A stretch of DNA of 64,000 nucleotides, taken from contig NC_037591.1 in NCBI RefSeq assembly GCF_003073045.1, forward strand, positions 26,383,319-26,447,318, written 5' to 3'. Position numbers and translations under genes: made by a program. Under the pieces are notes generated by a model. That model made no database searches, was not told the DNA's origin, and saw only the letters and a list, made by a program, of their open reading frames with translations. Source of the DNA: Pomacea canaliculata (lineage: Eukaryota; Mollusca; Gastropoda; Architaenioglossa; Ampullariidae). Of this stretch, positions 1-11,706 are shown piece after piece (the first letter of the stretch is position 1; every line of letters starts with the position of its first letter).

Positions 1-1518
1 TGTCAGAACGCCAGATTTAAATCAACCTCAAAAGAAAAACGTTTCCACAGTTTCCCAAAGGACGAAGAGAGGTAAGCTACAAATTTATTCTCAAATTACG
101 ATCCATAAGTGTACTGTAGTTGAGAGCAGTCTACTACAACGCGTTTGCTCGATTTCTATGATTATTAAAACGACTTTACTGATTATACTGTGAAACTGTG
201 TGATGAATTCTCACTTATCTGATTACAAACCTATTTAAATTTGTTATAGTATTTTCATTTAAGGCATTCGCCACTGGGGTGAGGTGTTATAAAAAGATTT
301 GTTATTATATATTGAAAAATCATTACAACAGGTGCAAAATATGGATGAACTTTACGAGAAGGAAAGATTTTGACCATCTTACACCATCTGATGTGTATGG
401 AAAAGGATACTGTCTTTGCTCGGATCATTTCGAGGAAAGTCAGTACAACTGTCAAACCCCAAAAAAGTCTTGTCTGGAATGCAGTACCCACAATTTTCGC
501 CATTCCAAATCCACATTCAAGGTTGATAACTTATGATTATTAGATAATGATATATTTCCAATATATATTACTAAGCCACATTTTACCATCATGGGCCTTT
601 CTTTCTGTCATATTTTATTTTTTAATTAACATTTATCATGAGAGATCACTCTAACTGGCACATAAGGCTAATGATGATCATAGCTTGCATCTGGGCATAA
701 AGAGTTTCTCTGTGACACTTTGCAATGGTTGGACACTGTTGAAACACCCTCATCCAATGCACTACCTTGTCTGACAGGGTGGAAGATGACTGTGCAGGCT
801 CTGCTTGAGCTTTTTGATGAGCTTCAGACAAATCATGGTATTTCATTACTTCTTACAGAAAAACTGAATCAAGACTGCTTAGAAGACTTTTTTTTCTTGC
901 TTTCAGGGAAAAGGGGAGCATCTACATAATCCCACCGCAGAACAGTTTAGATTATTCTTCCGTCAGATCATGATTGAGAACCTGTTCATCACAGTAGTGG
1001 AACTAATTGCCAGAAGGACAATGACAGCTCTTTATTGACTCTGACATCTGTGACACTGACAAACAACAGGACATAATGATATGTAATGTAGATATTGACG
1101 AGAATGACTATGACCATGACATCGATTGTTTTAAATGACAAAGACATTATTGATAAAGTAAATATCACTTTCAATAATTTTGATGATAACTGTAGTGACC
1201 CTCTAACTATTTTCTCCATACAACCACCACCAAAAAAACAAAAATTGAGACAGTCAAGATATTAGAGTGTACATGTTGTAAAAATATTGACCAGTTACTT
1301 CCTGGGAAAAAAGTTAAATCTCAGTTGATTCGACTTCTGTGGGAAGAGCTAAAAAGCATTGACCTCTGTTGTCCACTTGGTGCATGTAATCTGAAAGGAA
1401 GTGTGATTAATCTATTTATCAATGTTCGCCTTCATTTTTCTTTGAAAGATAGCTCTGTGTCCTTTTTTGAAAAAGGAGCAAAAAGAAATCAAAAAATGTT
1501 GAAGTTACATCATTTGTA
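1..1518 (+). mobile_element. P-type (THAP9-like) transposase remnant, cut by the left edge
   Basis: A THAP-type C2CH zinc finger is split over two exons: bases 1-71 (with the FHSFPKDEE stretch) and from 332 (KIWMNF, then LCSDHFEESQY). The GT donor at 72 and AG acceptor at 330-331 keep the frame. At 720-930 a reading frame contains LNQDCLEDFF and then GKRG, the pattern of the C-terminal RNase-H-like part of P-element/THAP9 transposases; similar sequence continues near 960 (FRLFFRQIM) and 1325-1518 (a frame with GSVINLFINVRLHF, like the family C-terminus). The frames do not join and the central transposase is missing, so this is a decayed DNA transposon or a broken host THAP9-like gene. Terminal repeats were not found and the left end lies outside the window. 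Confidence 0.72.
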
Positions 1519-2334
1519 GCTTTTAAGCTAAAGTAATTTAAAATTATTATAGAAAAGTGTGTGAAAGAAAATGTTATAAATCTTCATTTAAAGTACATGT
1601 GAGAATGATCCCTTTTGAGTATCTGCTTGCTGTATATTTCATAGTAAGCATAGCTGTTATCTTTCAATTGTCAACCAATGTTTACAACAAGGGATATGAA
1701 TGTATATAAATATATACATTATTATTAATAGTAGTATTATGATTTGTTATTAATTATGATTATTATGATTTGTGTGAGAATTTATTGCCCATGCTTGTAT
1801 GTAAACAGAAATCTATATGTCTCAGTAGATGTGAGCAAGTCTTCTGAATGTGGCTTGTTTATATTCATGTGTAATTCTGTTTTTAACTGCTTTTCTCATA
1901 TTAATAAATTCTCATAAATTAGATTTTTATGGATTTTAAATAAATGCAAATTTGTGCTCATGGATGTGCTGTTTGAATTTATAAAAGTTATCCTTTTTAA
2001 ATATAGTCAGCTGTCATACATGTATTAAAACTCTCCCAAACTACCTCATCTAAGCAATTCCATGAATAAAAGCACAAAATCTGTTCTTAGATAAAGGTCA
2101 TTTGATATCGCAAACACCTAGACATTTACTCCAAAGATAAACACTGCTAGCGCCGACTTTGTTTAGTAGTGGTTGATAGTAGCAACTGCGGCGTAGCATC
2201 TTTTTTCGAAGGGACGCAACTCCGTCACTACTTTTCTTAACAAGTAAGGATAAAGAAGGAGTGCACCCTCTCTACATCTAAGCTCTCTGGTATCACTGAG
2301 TGACTTTTGAGTGCATCAAAACTATTTCTACCGC
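1519..2334. other. AT-rich stretch with no recognisable gene
   Basis: No convincing open frame or splice pattern was seen. The only notable item is a 16-base match at 2276-2291 to the right arm of the palindrome at 9159-9192. Confidence 0.5.
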
Positions 2335-2876
2335 ATGGGAGGCTGTAACGGAGAAATGTATGAATGGGATGTGAAAAAAGTGTGCTAAAAAAATGTGAAT
2401 ACTTTTCCTGGATTTGACAGTGAAGAACTTGGTTGGATTCGAGAAAAAAATATTAAACATGGCAAAAGACCTTTCCTTGGAACGTGATTAGGAAGTTGTC
2501 GAGTAGTTGAGTTGATAGAATTGGGACAGAAGAAATAGTGGAGGAAAAAGAAAGGAGAGAAGTAAAGAAAGATGAATAGGATGAGCCACAAGATTTTCCT
2601 TCGTAAAGGTGTATCAGAAGGTTTATCTCTTCTGAATAAACTCCTTGAAGCAATGGACTCAAACATTGAGCGCGTTGCAAGAATTGAACGGATGGCACAC
2701 AACACGTTTCGTCCATATCGTTAGATTTGTGAAGGGAAAAAAAAAGAAACAAACAATTCAGACAAAGCTCACATTGTTCATGAAAAAAAGCAATTCCTGC
2801 CACCCCGAGCGCTTCCCCAGCTGATGACGACGTAGACGATCTACAGCCAAGTACCAGTGATGCCAACAGTCAGTAA
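2335..2876 (+). pseudogene. Unidentified degenerate coding-like stretch
   Basis: Plus-strand frames read as if once coding: MGGCNGEMYEWDVKK near 2335, FPGFDSEELGWIREK near 2405, and from about 2570 a frame with GVSEGLSLLNKLLEAMDSN followed by IERVARIERMAHNTF. The amphipathic, Leu/Glu-rich final part resembles the C-terminal helices of Myb/SANT- or MADF-like proteins of transposon origin, but the match is weak. Stops and frame changes separate the pieces. No family is assigned. Confidence 0.25.
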
Positions 2877-3753
2877 TGTTTTTTGCTATTTTGTATATTA
2901 ATATATTTTAAACTAAAATGTTTTTTTTTTTTTTTACTCTGTGTTTTATATTTTTTATGTTTCGAACATAATAAACTAATTGTACTGTAGTATTGTTTGA
3001 TTGAACCACACAAACGTAAAAAAAAAATTAAAAACGGTATGATGTGTAGAGATATATACTTCAAGTGGTATGGCAACCCAGACAAACATAAAAATAAGAA
3101 ACAGTACGAAGTGTAGAAATATGTTACAAATTGTATAAAAAATTTAAGAAACCGTTACTATAAAAATACAAGAATTTTTACAGAGAAATACAATTACAAA
3201 ATTAACTAAAAAATATTTTTATACTAACTTGTAGAAAAGTAAATATAATAGTACACTACTAAAAAAAGTGGTTGTAATGCTAATGAACATAGAATGGTGA
3301 TAAAATAGGACAACTCTTAAAGTAAAAATAATGAGCCAAGAAAATAAAATAATGAGCAGAAAAATGTTTCTCTAATACCATAGATGATTACAATATTATT
3401 TACCCAGCATAATATAATTATGATAATTTAACCTGGCCGACTGACAACCCACTTTGTCATAACTAAACGCGGTCGCAAATCGACGACTACCTGTATCTGA
3501 TTTTTCATTTCAGAACTATTTTTTATGGAATTAATTTGTCTTCCTTGTAAATTTTGCCAATGCATTGGATGAGTGTATGCTGAAGTTTTTTGTGTTGCCT
3601 GAGAACAAAATAAAAGCAGCAGCTTATATGACATTGAGAAAATGGTAAATATGCATTTATCTAGAACTAAAACAGAGACAGGGCATTTGAAAGAAATGAG
3701 CAGCCTTTTTAAATTTTTTTACTTCCATTAACCCTGTTTTTGTCTTCTGTATT
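2877..3753. other. AT-rich intergenic DNA downstream of the Rab8-like gene
   Basis: Very AT-rich, with runs of A and T. No gene was recognised. It probably holds the 3' untranslated region of the minus-strand Rab8-like gene. Confidence 0.45.
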
Positions 3754-6700
3754 CTACATTAAGCAACAATATGAAGTCTCAGAAGGCTTCAGTTTTGGAA
3801 CATTTGCTTCAATGTCTCGTGCAAGTGTGAAAAAGGCCTCCTTCACATTGATCGAGTCTTTAGCACTGGTCTCCATGAAAGCAGCGCAGTACTCTTTGGC
3901 AAGCTGCCCACAGGAGAACGAAATTTTTTTATATTTCAATTTACAGTTAATTTGCTCATTCCATTTACTTTTGCAGTTATGCAATTATGTTAACTTTCTA
4001 GAGACACAACAATGCAGATTTAAATATGAAACACAAATACTTTATATCTAAAAAGAGGCACTAATATTATTCCCACAATAATTGAATACTTTACTACACC
4101 AATGAGACATACATGTATTGTTTCATGAGAAGCTATCAAGCTTCGTCTGTTTCATTTACCTACAAAACAAGCTCACTGTTATGTATGTTAAAAAAAAAAC
4201 TATAAATTTTTAAGTGCACACCATGAAGACATTAAAAGCAATATTACAAAGTACATAGAAAGGTAGCAAAATATTTCACAAAACTGATAGCTTTTAGAAA
4301 TCGAAAGAAAGGTACCTGTTCACCCTGTTCATTTGAGACTGTCCGTCGGTGCTCCAGATCACACATGTTTCCTACAATAATTTTCTTCACATCTTCATTA
4401 TGCTGTACAAAGAGACAAACATAAATATGGGATGCACATGCTAAAATTTAAATAAACATTTGTTGGCTCCTTAAAGCAAATTCATACCTTCAGGAACAAA
4501 GGTTATAAAAGATAGAAGGCTAATTAAACAGCTCTATAAGTGCTGTACTCAACAAGATGGTGTTTCCATTAGAAGAAACAACAAATTGGACCATTACTTT
4601 CTCTAACAAAAGGTTTAAACTCCTGAAATACCAAACAAACTGAAGTACAGATTATTTCAAAATATCTGCACAAATGTGACTAATCAAAGATAAATATTAA
4701 AATCTCTGCCTATTATTTTTATTTAAATCAGGTTGCTGTAAACCAGATTTATGCTCAAAAAAAAAAAAAAAAGTCTTTTTGTCAGCAGTTAACTTACTTA
4801 TCCCATATAAGCTATCAAAACCTTATCTGAAACTGACACCACAAAGCTTGGAACATGACAATCTTTTTTCACACCTGTGCTAAAATCTTGTCTGGTTCTA
4901 AGTTTGAATCTGTCTAAGAAACGGGACAAAAAACTATTTGATTGTTTTTAAAAATTTCACAACCTTATTAATAATTAAAGACGGTTTATAAAGTGAATCT
5001 CCCACTTAAAAAGCAGGTTATGCACTGTTTAGGACACACATGTTTATATAATGATAGTCGGGAGCACACCATTATCACTCACTCGGCACATATGTCTAAT
5101 GACCATGTACCAAGCATCACAAAAAAGACACCAAAAAGTGGCCACAGAATCACAAATGTTGTCTTTAGGAAAGATTGAATATTGTACGATCTTTGACACT
5201 GTGTGTCTGCAGGTCAGCTCAGTCTGTACACAGTTTACTGTATAAAGTCTCAAGAGCACAAAGGAAGTCAGTAATTAAAAAGCTTGGAAGATGATTGGTC
5301 TTTACCTTCTGCAAGCCATATCTTTTCTTTTTTAACTTTTAAAAGTAAAAACTGTGCTAGTTAAAGATCATGTCATATTCTTCTTAATAAAAGCCCAGAC
5401 ACTTTAAATTTCTAAGACAGTGGTGAATAATTCTGCAGAATGATGCTTCTAAAACTCTCCGTTATATGTCTTCCTCATAGAAATATTTTCTGTCTAGTTG
5501 CTTACCTCATTGATGTCTCTAATCCAATTTCGGATATTGTCAAAGGACTTCTCATTGGTGATGTCATAAACTAGCATAACTCCCTGAAAAGAATATAGTC
5601 ATATGCTTTTACTTCTGTTAGCTTCCAAAATTATATATTTATGCAAAACCTTTTCTTCTCCATCCAAAGGAGGAGCACCATATAATGAACAGAATGTTGA
5701 TTATCATAACCCTTAAAAATTTACTCATCTCATGATTAAAGATAAAGAATAACTCCAGCTGGCTTAATCCAACCAACAGAATAGCAAACAAATATGAGAC
5801 CTCAGCCTGTTACCAGACTGATTTATACTATGCACACTTCATTGGCCCACTAATGAAATAAATGGGTTCAAGATTAACCTTTATTGAATGCTCTGTAAAT
5901 ACTAATTCTGACGGGTTTGAAATGCTGGTGACTAGTAATTATTGTGCTAGATTTTGGAGCCAAAAGTTGCCAGTTGGCTTGCAACCAGAAACCTTTCTTT
6001 TTCCTTCCGTGCCCAACCACTCAGAGATAGCAAGAAGTATTGGAGGTAGACAGTTCTACCTTCTAGATGCCATTTCCTAGACACATCAACCCAGTTACAG
6101 TTCACTGCCACAAGGCTTTAGAAACACTTTACTTTTAATATTTTTTAATAATAACACATATATCACTTCCATTTCTGTACTTTAAGCCAGAACTTTAGGT
6201 ATGCACGGCTTACCGTAGCAATTCTGTAGTATGATTTGTTCAAGGTTTGAAACCTTTCGTTACCAGGCAAGTCCCTGTGTACAATAAAGAAATCCTCCTT
6301 TTAAAATGTTGAGATAGTGAAGAACATTACTGAGCATCTCTGTTACAAAATAATGCATTCCAAACATGATATTAATGTGACAGAGGTGCAAGTACAAAAG
6401 GGAACAGAGTTGGTCATATGTGCTTCCTCTTAATACAAGTTAGTTACCATTTAAGAGCAATGTAGCATGACAAGACTAGTGCTGCTGTAGTCACAGAAGT
6501 AGTAACAGTATAATGATCTCATTTGAAAAAAAATTCAAACCGTTACAATCACATTAAAACACTGCTTTTTGTGAGACAACTTACGTAATAGTTTGCTTAA
6601 TACAAACTACAGTATGAATCACAGTCATGGGCAGTTAAATAAGTTTACAGAGTAACAAAAACTTTTCGTAAAAAACAAATTATACAAATTGTCTTATGGT

Positions 6701-8699
6701 GCAGTAACTCACCATAACTGCAGTTTAATCTCCTTGCCATCTAGCTCAGTGGTATAAATTTCGAAGGAAAGACCTTTGCAGAAGAGACAATATTAAAAAA
6801 AAAAGGAAAGATAATATTTTCAACAATGTGTCATTCTCCCCCCTGTCTATAAAAAGAGGTTGTTGATCTATGATTTGTTTAACCAGTTAAGCCTTTCTGG
6901 ATGAAGAATAAGCAAAAAGATTCAATTTCTATTACCATGTTACATGTTAGTGTAATTTGTAACTGATGTTTGAACATACCTGTATTATTTACTAAATACA
7001 AATAAGATTATCCACAAAATGTACACTGGTAGCTTCTTAGCACAAGCATCACTAGCATTTATCTGGAACCTCTACACATCTTTGCCAGTAATATGGAATA
7101 TCTATACTGTTTTTATATACAGAAACAACTGATTTATATATCATTGCTACTGATACAAATCTCTACATTTATCTTTGATACATTTGTGCACATTCCTTCT
7201 GTCACTGTCCTTGGAACTTTCAGTACGATATGTCATTAATACTCTATATAATACAACAAATAGGATAGCAGGTTCCAGGTAAATTGAAGATTAAAATATA
7301 CATGTATTTTACCAGCTCACTATACCCTTAAACAATGTTTATTCATACTCTCACCAGCAATGCATGCTTGCATATAACAAAGTACTTATAACATTACCTG
7401 TGACGGATTCTTCTCTTATGTGTTCTGCATATTCTGCCTCTTTGTGAGACAGTTACTCAGGATTGTTTCTGGATTACATGTTTCGATCATCCTGACGTAC
7501 CAGACTAGACGATGCTTTCATCAGTGCACGTTTTTATCCCAGAGAATTACTTGCAGTTACCATGAACTATTATCCCCGAAGCTTACGATTTGTGATTGCT
7601 CGTCACCTTTTTACAATGTGCTTTGTACTTTGAACATTCACAGCCTTCCCTTCCTCCAATTCCATTTTCGCCACCTACCTAAAATTGAATCTGTCCAATC
7701 TGCACTGAAAATGCACCTCTTCCGTAAAGCATTACTCCTAACAAAATCCACACAATGCTAGTCCCTCTCCCCCCCCCCCCCACCGCTTATTCCAATTTTC
7801 CTACTCCTATTCCTCTACAGAATCACGATGTTCTTATTACTTGGTTCCTCTTTGCTTTGTCTATATTTGTCTTTTATTCATCGTCAGTCCTGTTGTTTAT
7901 TCCTTAGTCCCTCGTGTGCTGTGCATGTCTCATTCTTGATTTACGAATGTGAGTATGCGCTATACAAATCTTTTACAAAGTGTAACTCATCCTACTCATC
8001 AAATGACCAGATGATAATACACTAACAAAGAAGCATCTCATTCTCTCTCACACACACACGGGTTCTCAAGAGTACATAATGGCCTAAGCCAGGGGTGGGC
8101 AATTAATTTTGCCAAGGGGCCGCATGAAAAATTGGGATGGTTTTAGAGGGCCGGACTAATATAGTTAATTCAGTTGTACCCAATACTGTATATATAGTAT
8201 ATATACTGGCGGGCGGGCCAGCAGGCGGGCCGATCAGAGACAGGAGGCGGACAGGATGTCTGGCCTAAGCAATGCTTAAAATTATGAAGAACGTTTAACA
8301 GGAACGTTACCATAGCAGGAAGTGTTTCCGCTGGTCGTACTCACTCAACTTCTGCAGCTCATTTTTTTTTTCTCTTAATACGTAAGACAAAAAATTAAAT
8401 ACAGTACACAACAGATAAAAAGAGGTCAAGACTACTTTAAATAACACAAACGTTTGCTGACTGCAAATCGCGTCTGGTCGCTAAATCGCCACATCACTCG
8501 TTTCACTCTTTCTCTGAATCTCTCCCACTGACAACTTGTTGCTGTGGTCTGTACTTCCAGTATCGCGCTGTATTCAAGAACGGCACTTACAACCAAAAGT
8601 CCCAAAGCTGAATGAATCTCTTGTAAATCTCGACAACAAGGATGTTTTCCCCACCGCCATGTCACCAATCACCATAAGTTTGAATTTCTTCTCGGCCAT
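3754..8699 (-). CDS. Divergent Rab8-like small GTPase, six exons
   Basis: Membrane-traffic GTPase of the Rab8/Rab10/Sec4 group by homology with the Rab8 gene at 52-56 kb. Exons on the minus strand: 8591-8699, 6713-6773, 6214-6274, 5506-5583, 4316-4402, 3754-3903. They total 546 bases (181 residues) with all phases consistent. The P-loop is GDMAVGKTS. Switch II reads DLPGNERF where Rab8 has DTAGQERF, so the catalytic Gln is Asn. The G4 motif reads GNMCD instead of GNKCD. G5 ETSAK is intact. The last exon reads through the place where Rab8 splices and ends SYCCLM, a plausible prenylation tail. Exon 1 gains one codon at its 3' end by use of the gtaagt donor. It is a duplicate of Rab8 with far more change in exons than in introns. 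An open frame throughout argues against a pseudogene, but expression is unproven. Confidence 0.88.
7560..7970 (+). mobile_element. LINE 3'-end fragment in intron 1 of the Rab8-like gene
   Basis: The frame near 7640-7755 contains [21 protein letters not shown], the C-terminal signature of many non-LTR retrotransposon reverse-transcriptase ORFs. A 3' untranslated part follows with the same wording as the copy at 38.5 kb (the gctagtcc region, a Ser/Leu-rich T/C stretch and a terminal gtatgcgctatacaaat). No upstream reverse-transcriptase domain is present, as expected of a 5'-truncated insertion. The matching intron of Rab8 near 55.5-56.0 kb lacks it, so it inserted after the Rab duplication. The clade is not resolved. 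Confidence 0.65.
8089..8262 (+). mobile_element. hAT-like insertion with an 8-bp target duplication
   Basis: The left end reads ccaggggtgggcaa and is followed by ggggccgcatg, the usual look of hAT (Charlie-like) termini. The 8-mer ggcctaag flanks it at 8081-8088 and 8263-8270, and the empty site is present once at 56114-56121 in the Rab8 copy. The right end does not show the matching inverted terminus, so the element is either truncated there or a short non-autonomous relative. It contains GC-rich ggcgggcgggcc repeats unlike the surrounding AT-rich intron. Confidence 0.6.
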
Positions 8700-8702
8700 T
8701 TT

Positions 8703-11700
8703 GGACATAACACTTACGCAGTGCAAAGCCCCTCGCAGAAGGATTAATTAGTAACAATGACAGCCCGCCATATCCGAGGCTCCTCTTAGGCTTACACCTC
8801 CCTCTCACTCTGCCCCCTTTTACGCGTAAAAATAAAAGATAAAAATTAAAAAATCGAAGAAATTAATCGTAAAAAAAATATATATATATATATAAAAGAT
8901 CGGGAAACCCCGATAAAGTAGGTTCTAAAAGAGGGCGAAGATTTTTAAATATCTTCGCGCCTTTTTCTCATCTACGTGCCAGGACTGCGCTTCATGTAGG
9001 GAAGAAGACAAAGACCACAGAAGGAACGATTCAGGCATCAATAATATTTATTTATTTGTGCAGGGATGTCGTGAAACCTGCAAGATGGCAATTAACGTGT
9101 ACAACAACAGCACATCGACAGACGACGGACGATAACTAGGTCAGGTCAGTGGTTCGGTCAGAGAGCTTAGATATAGATATCTAAGCTCTCTGGTTTGGTC
9201 AATCCTCTAATGTACAGAGGTTATTGTTTTCACGTCAGTTTAAATGAATTTAATATATACATATTTACTATAATTATATGTATAGTGGATGAAGCGAGCA
9301 CGCGTACGTGATCTCTGATCACCTCGTGTTTGGGACTTTGTGTCTTTTGACTGCTGTCAGTCTTGTCTACACGAGCAACCACCTCGCAGACGACAGGCAC
9401 ACTCGTGCAGGTGCATCTCTTGTCACAAGCAGCATGGGGCACACAGCTAGACAGGCAGCTAGAGACTACTGTGGTACTATCTTGATTATATGACTATGTG
9501 TGACCACCTTGAAAATTTCCAGGAAGGATATTGTATAAAAATAATTTTCCACCTGTAAGCCCATATTGTCTTTTGTTTGTTTGTAATTAATTTTTTCTTA
9601 AGATATTTAATTGTTCTCCAGTATAATCCTTACTTTTTTAAGCATTTATGACACTCAGTGTACACTGCACGTTCTTTAGTATATTATTGCATCACATATT
9701 TTAATACTGTTTTCTAAAATCCCAGTTAACAGCAAAATCACAGTAAACAGAAAAGATAAACAGCAATAAATGATGGCATATATGAAATATATATATTGTA
9801 ATAGAAATCTCTCCATTTGTATTCATTCACAGCACTGTAAGAGCTATAATGCATGTAGCATTGAAAATCAGCAGTATATCAACAAAAAGTATAAATATGC
9901 ATGGCGCTTAAATCCACAGTACAGAAAAAGGTAAATTTTTAAAACTGGAGCAAAGTGTACTAGAGATAACAAAACAAACAATATTTAAAGGAGCTATGAG
10001 GGAATTTTTTTAATGCTGATCCTGCTACCATGGAAAGCAGGCCTGTAAATGGGTTTCGCGTGCTGGTAAAGAACTGGAAGCACTGAATTCATGTAAATAA
10101 TAAATATAAATAAAAAGAATACAAACTTGAAATTATATATATGGCATATTTATCAGAATATAGAGTACAAAAAAGAATACATATTCTAAACATCACAAAC
10201 AGTCTAGCTCCATAAACATTTGAAGATGAAAAGAACCTTTTACAAAAACTATTTTTTAAGACTTGCTATGACCAATATAACATAACTAAGGAAGCTATTT
10301 GAGATATAATGTTGACAAAATCTTGCTCATACATTCACCAAAACCTGTCCCATGCACAGTGATATATAAATTCTCACTTGCAAAAGCTACAATATGCAAT
10401 CTTTAACATTCAGTCTATCCTAAACATGATCAACATGAACTAAGCACTTGCAGAACTCTAAATGCTGTTCTACGGATACTTTGGATACTAAGTAATAACA
10501 TCAGCTATTATGTCTGACATGTTAGCTATACCTTATTTCATGATTATATATTTGTCTCAGCATTCATATCTCTAAGGAATCTTCACACATAAGGCCTATA
10601 AAAGTGTATTCAGCATATTCAGTATAACAACTGTGACCAAATGTGAAAATTTTAAATATATAAAATTTAGTTAAGAGGATAATTAAATTTGTCACTGAGC
10701 TAATCTCACATTCTTCTTTGACCCCTAATATTATGACATTCCTCAGAAAAATATTCACAAAAATGTATTCTCTTCTCCACAAGCACTCCTTGCAAGCTCT
10801 TCTAAAGAGTATGCATACTGACACAAGAAACAAATAAAATATGAGAAAGGGTATATATTATGAATATAATGATATCTGAATCAGTATGTGGGTAAACAGA
10901 TATTTGCTTGGAATAATGCAGTGAAGCAATTTTATCAGAAGCCATCTTAATTTTATGTATAAGTCTTTAAGTTAGTCTTCATGTTGCTGGCCAGTTAAGA
11001 TCCCATTAATATTTTTCCATTTGCTGTAGGGGCACCTTCCACACTATTAAAATACAGATTTAATTCCCTGGTGTATGTAGTGCTAGCTTTTGGGTTCAAA
11101 TATGTATTATTGACCTGAAATAACTATTTTTAAGTTTACATCTAAAATTTGATGAAAGAGCCAAAAAAAAAAAAAACTGTATTCTGTTTAGGTGGAAATA
11201 TTTTTTTAAAGATGTCTGCCCCAATGTGAAGTTAACTTGTTTTCTTATATTTTATTTAATTAACCCAGATCCATTTGACTGAAATTTATTAAATATGACT
11301 TGGCATTAGAAATCAATGGTTTGTAACATTCTCACACAAAGTACAAACATAACAACGACTGTGGCTGTCATCAGAGAAGGGCTAGTTTCAAAGTTTCAAA
11401 TCGTTTGTTTTTTTTCTAGTGCCATTTTCACTTCTTGCTGTGTAGTCACTTGGCGTGGGTTTTAGATATGAGATTGTAGAACATGGCCTATGTAAAGAAA
11501 GCGAGCAAGACTCAGAAACTTTGGGTCTCCCATGAGCTATTTAAATATATCTAAATGCAGATATTTGATCCTATATGTCATATTCCTATATTGATGTTCC
11601 TTATCGACCTTAGCAAGAAGACGCCGCGCTGCAACTACTTTGTGGTGGTAGGCGACAGGTGTTGTCACGTGTTATCCTCATCCTCTTTCGAACGACAGTT

Positions 11701-11706
11701 CAGCAA
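8703..11706. other. Intergenic region between the Rab8-like gene and gene A
   Basis: No gene was recognised. It includes the 5' flank of the Rab8-like gene, a TA microsatellite near 8876-8895, a 34-base palindrome at 9159-9192, and long AT-rich DNA from 9.5 to 11.5 kb. Confidence 0.5.
9159..9192. repeat. Near-perfect palindrome, 16-bp arms
   Basis: The arms CAGAGAGCTTAGATAT and ATATCTAAGCTCTCTG are exact reverse complements around a 2-base AG centre. It could form a hairpin or cruciform or be a dimeric protein site. Sixteen bases of the right arm and flank recur at 2276-2291. Confidence 0.8.

Noticed and set aside
2385-2866. Minus-strand frames of 106 and 137 residues
   Set aside because: Rich in Ser/Phe/Leu; they look like the antisense of the Lys/Glu-rich plus-strand stretch at the same place.
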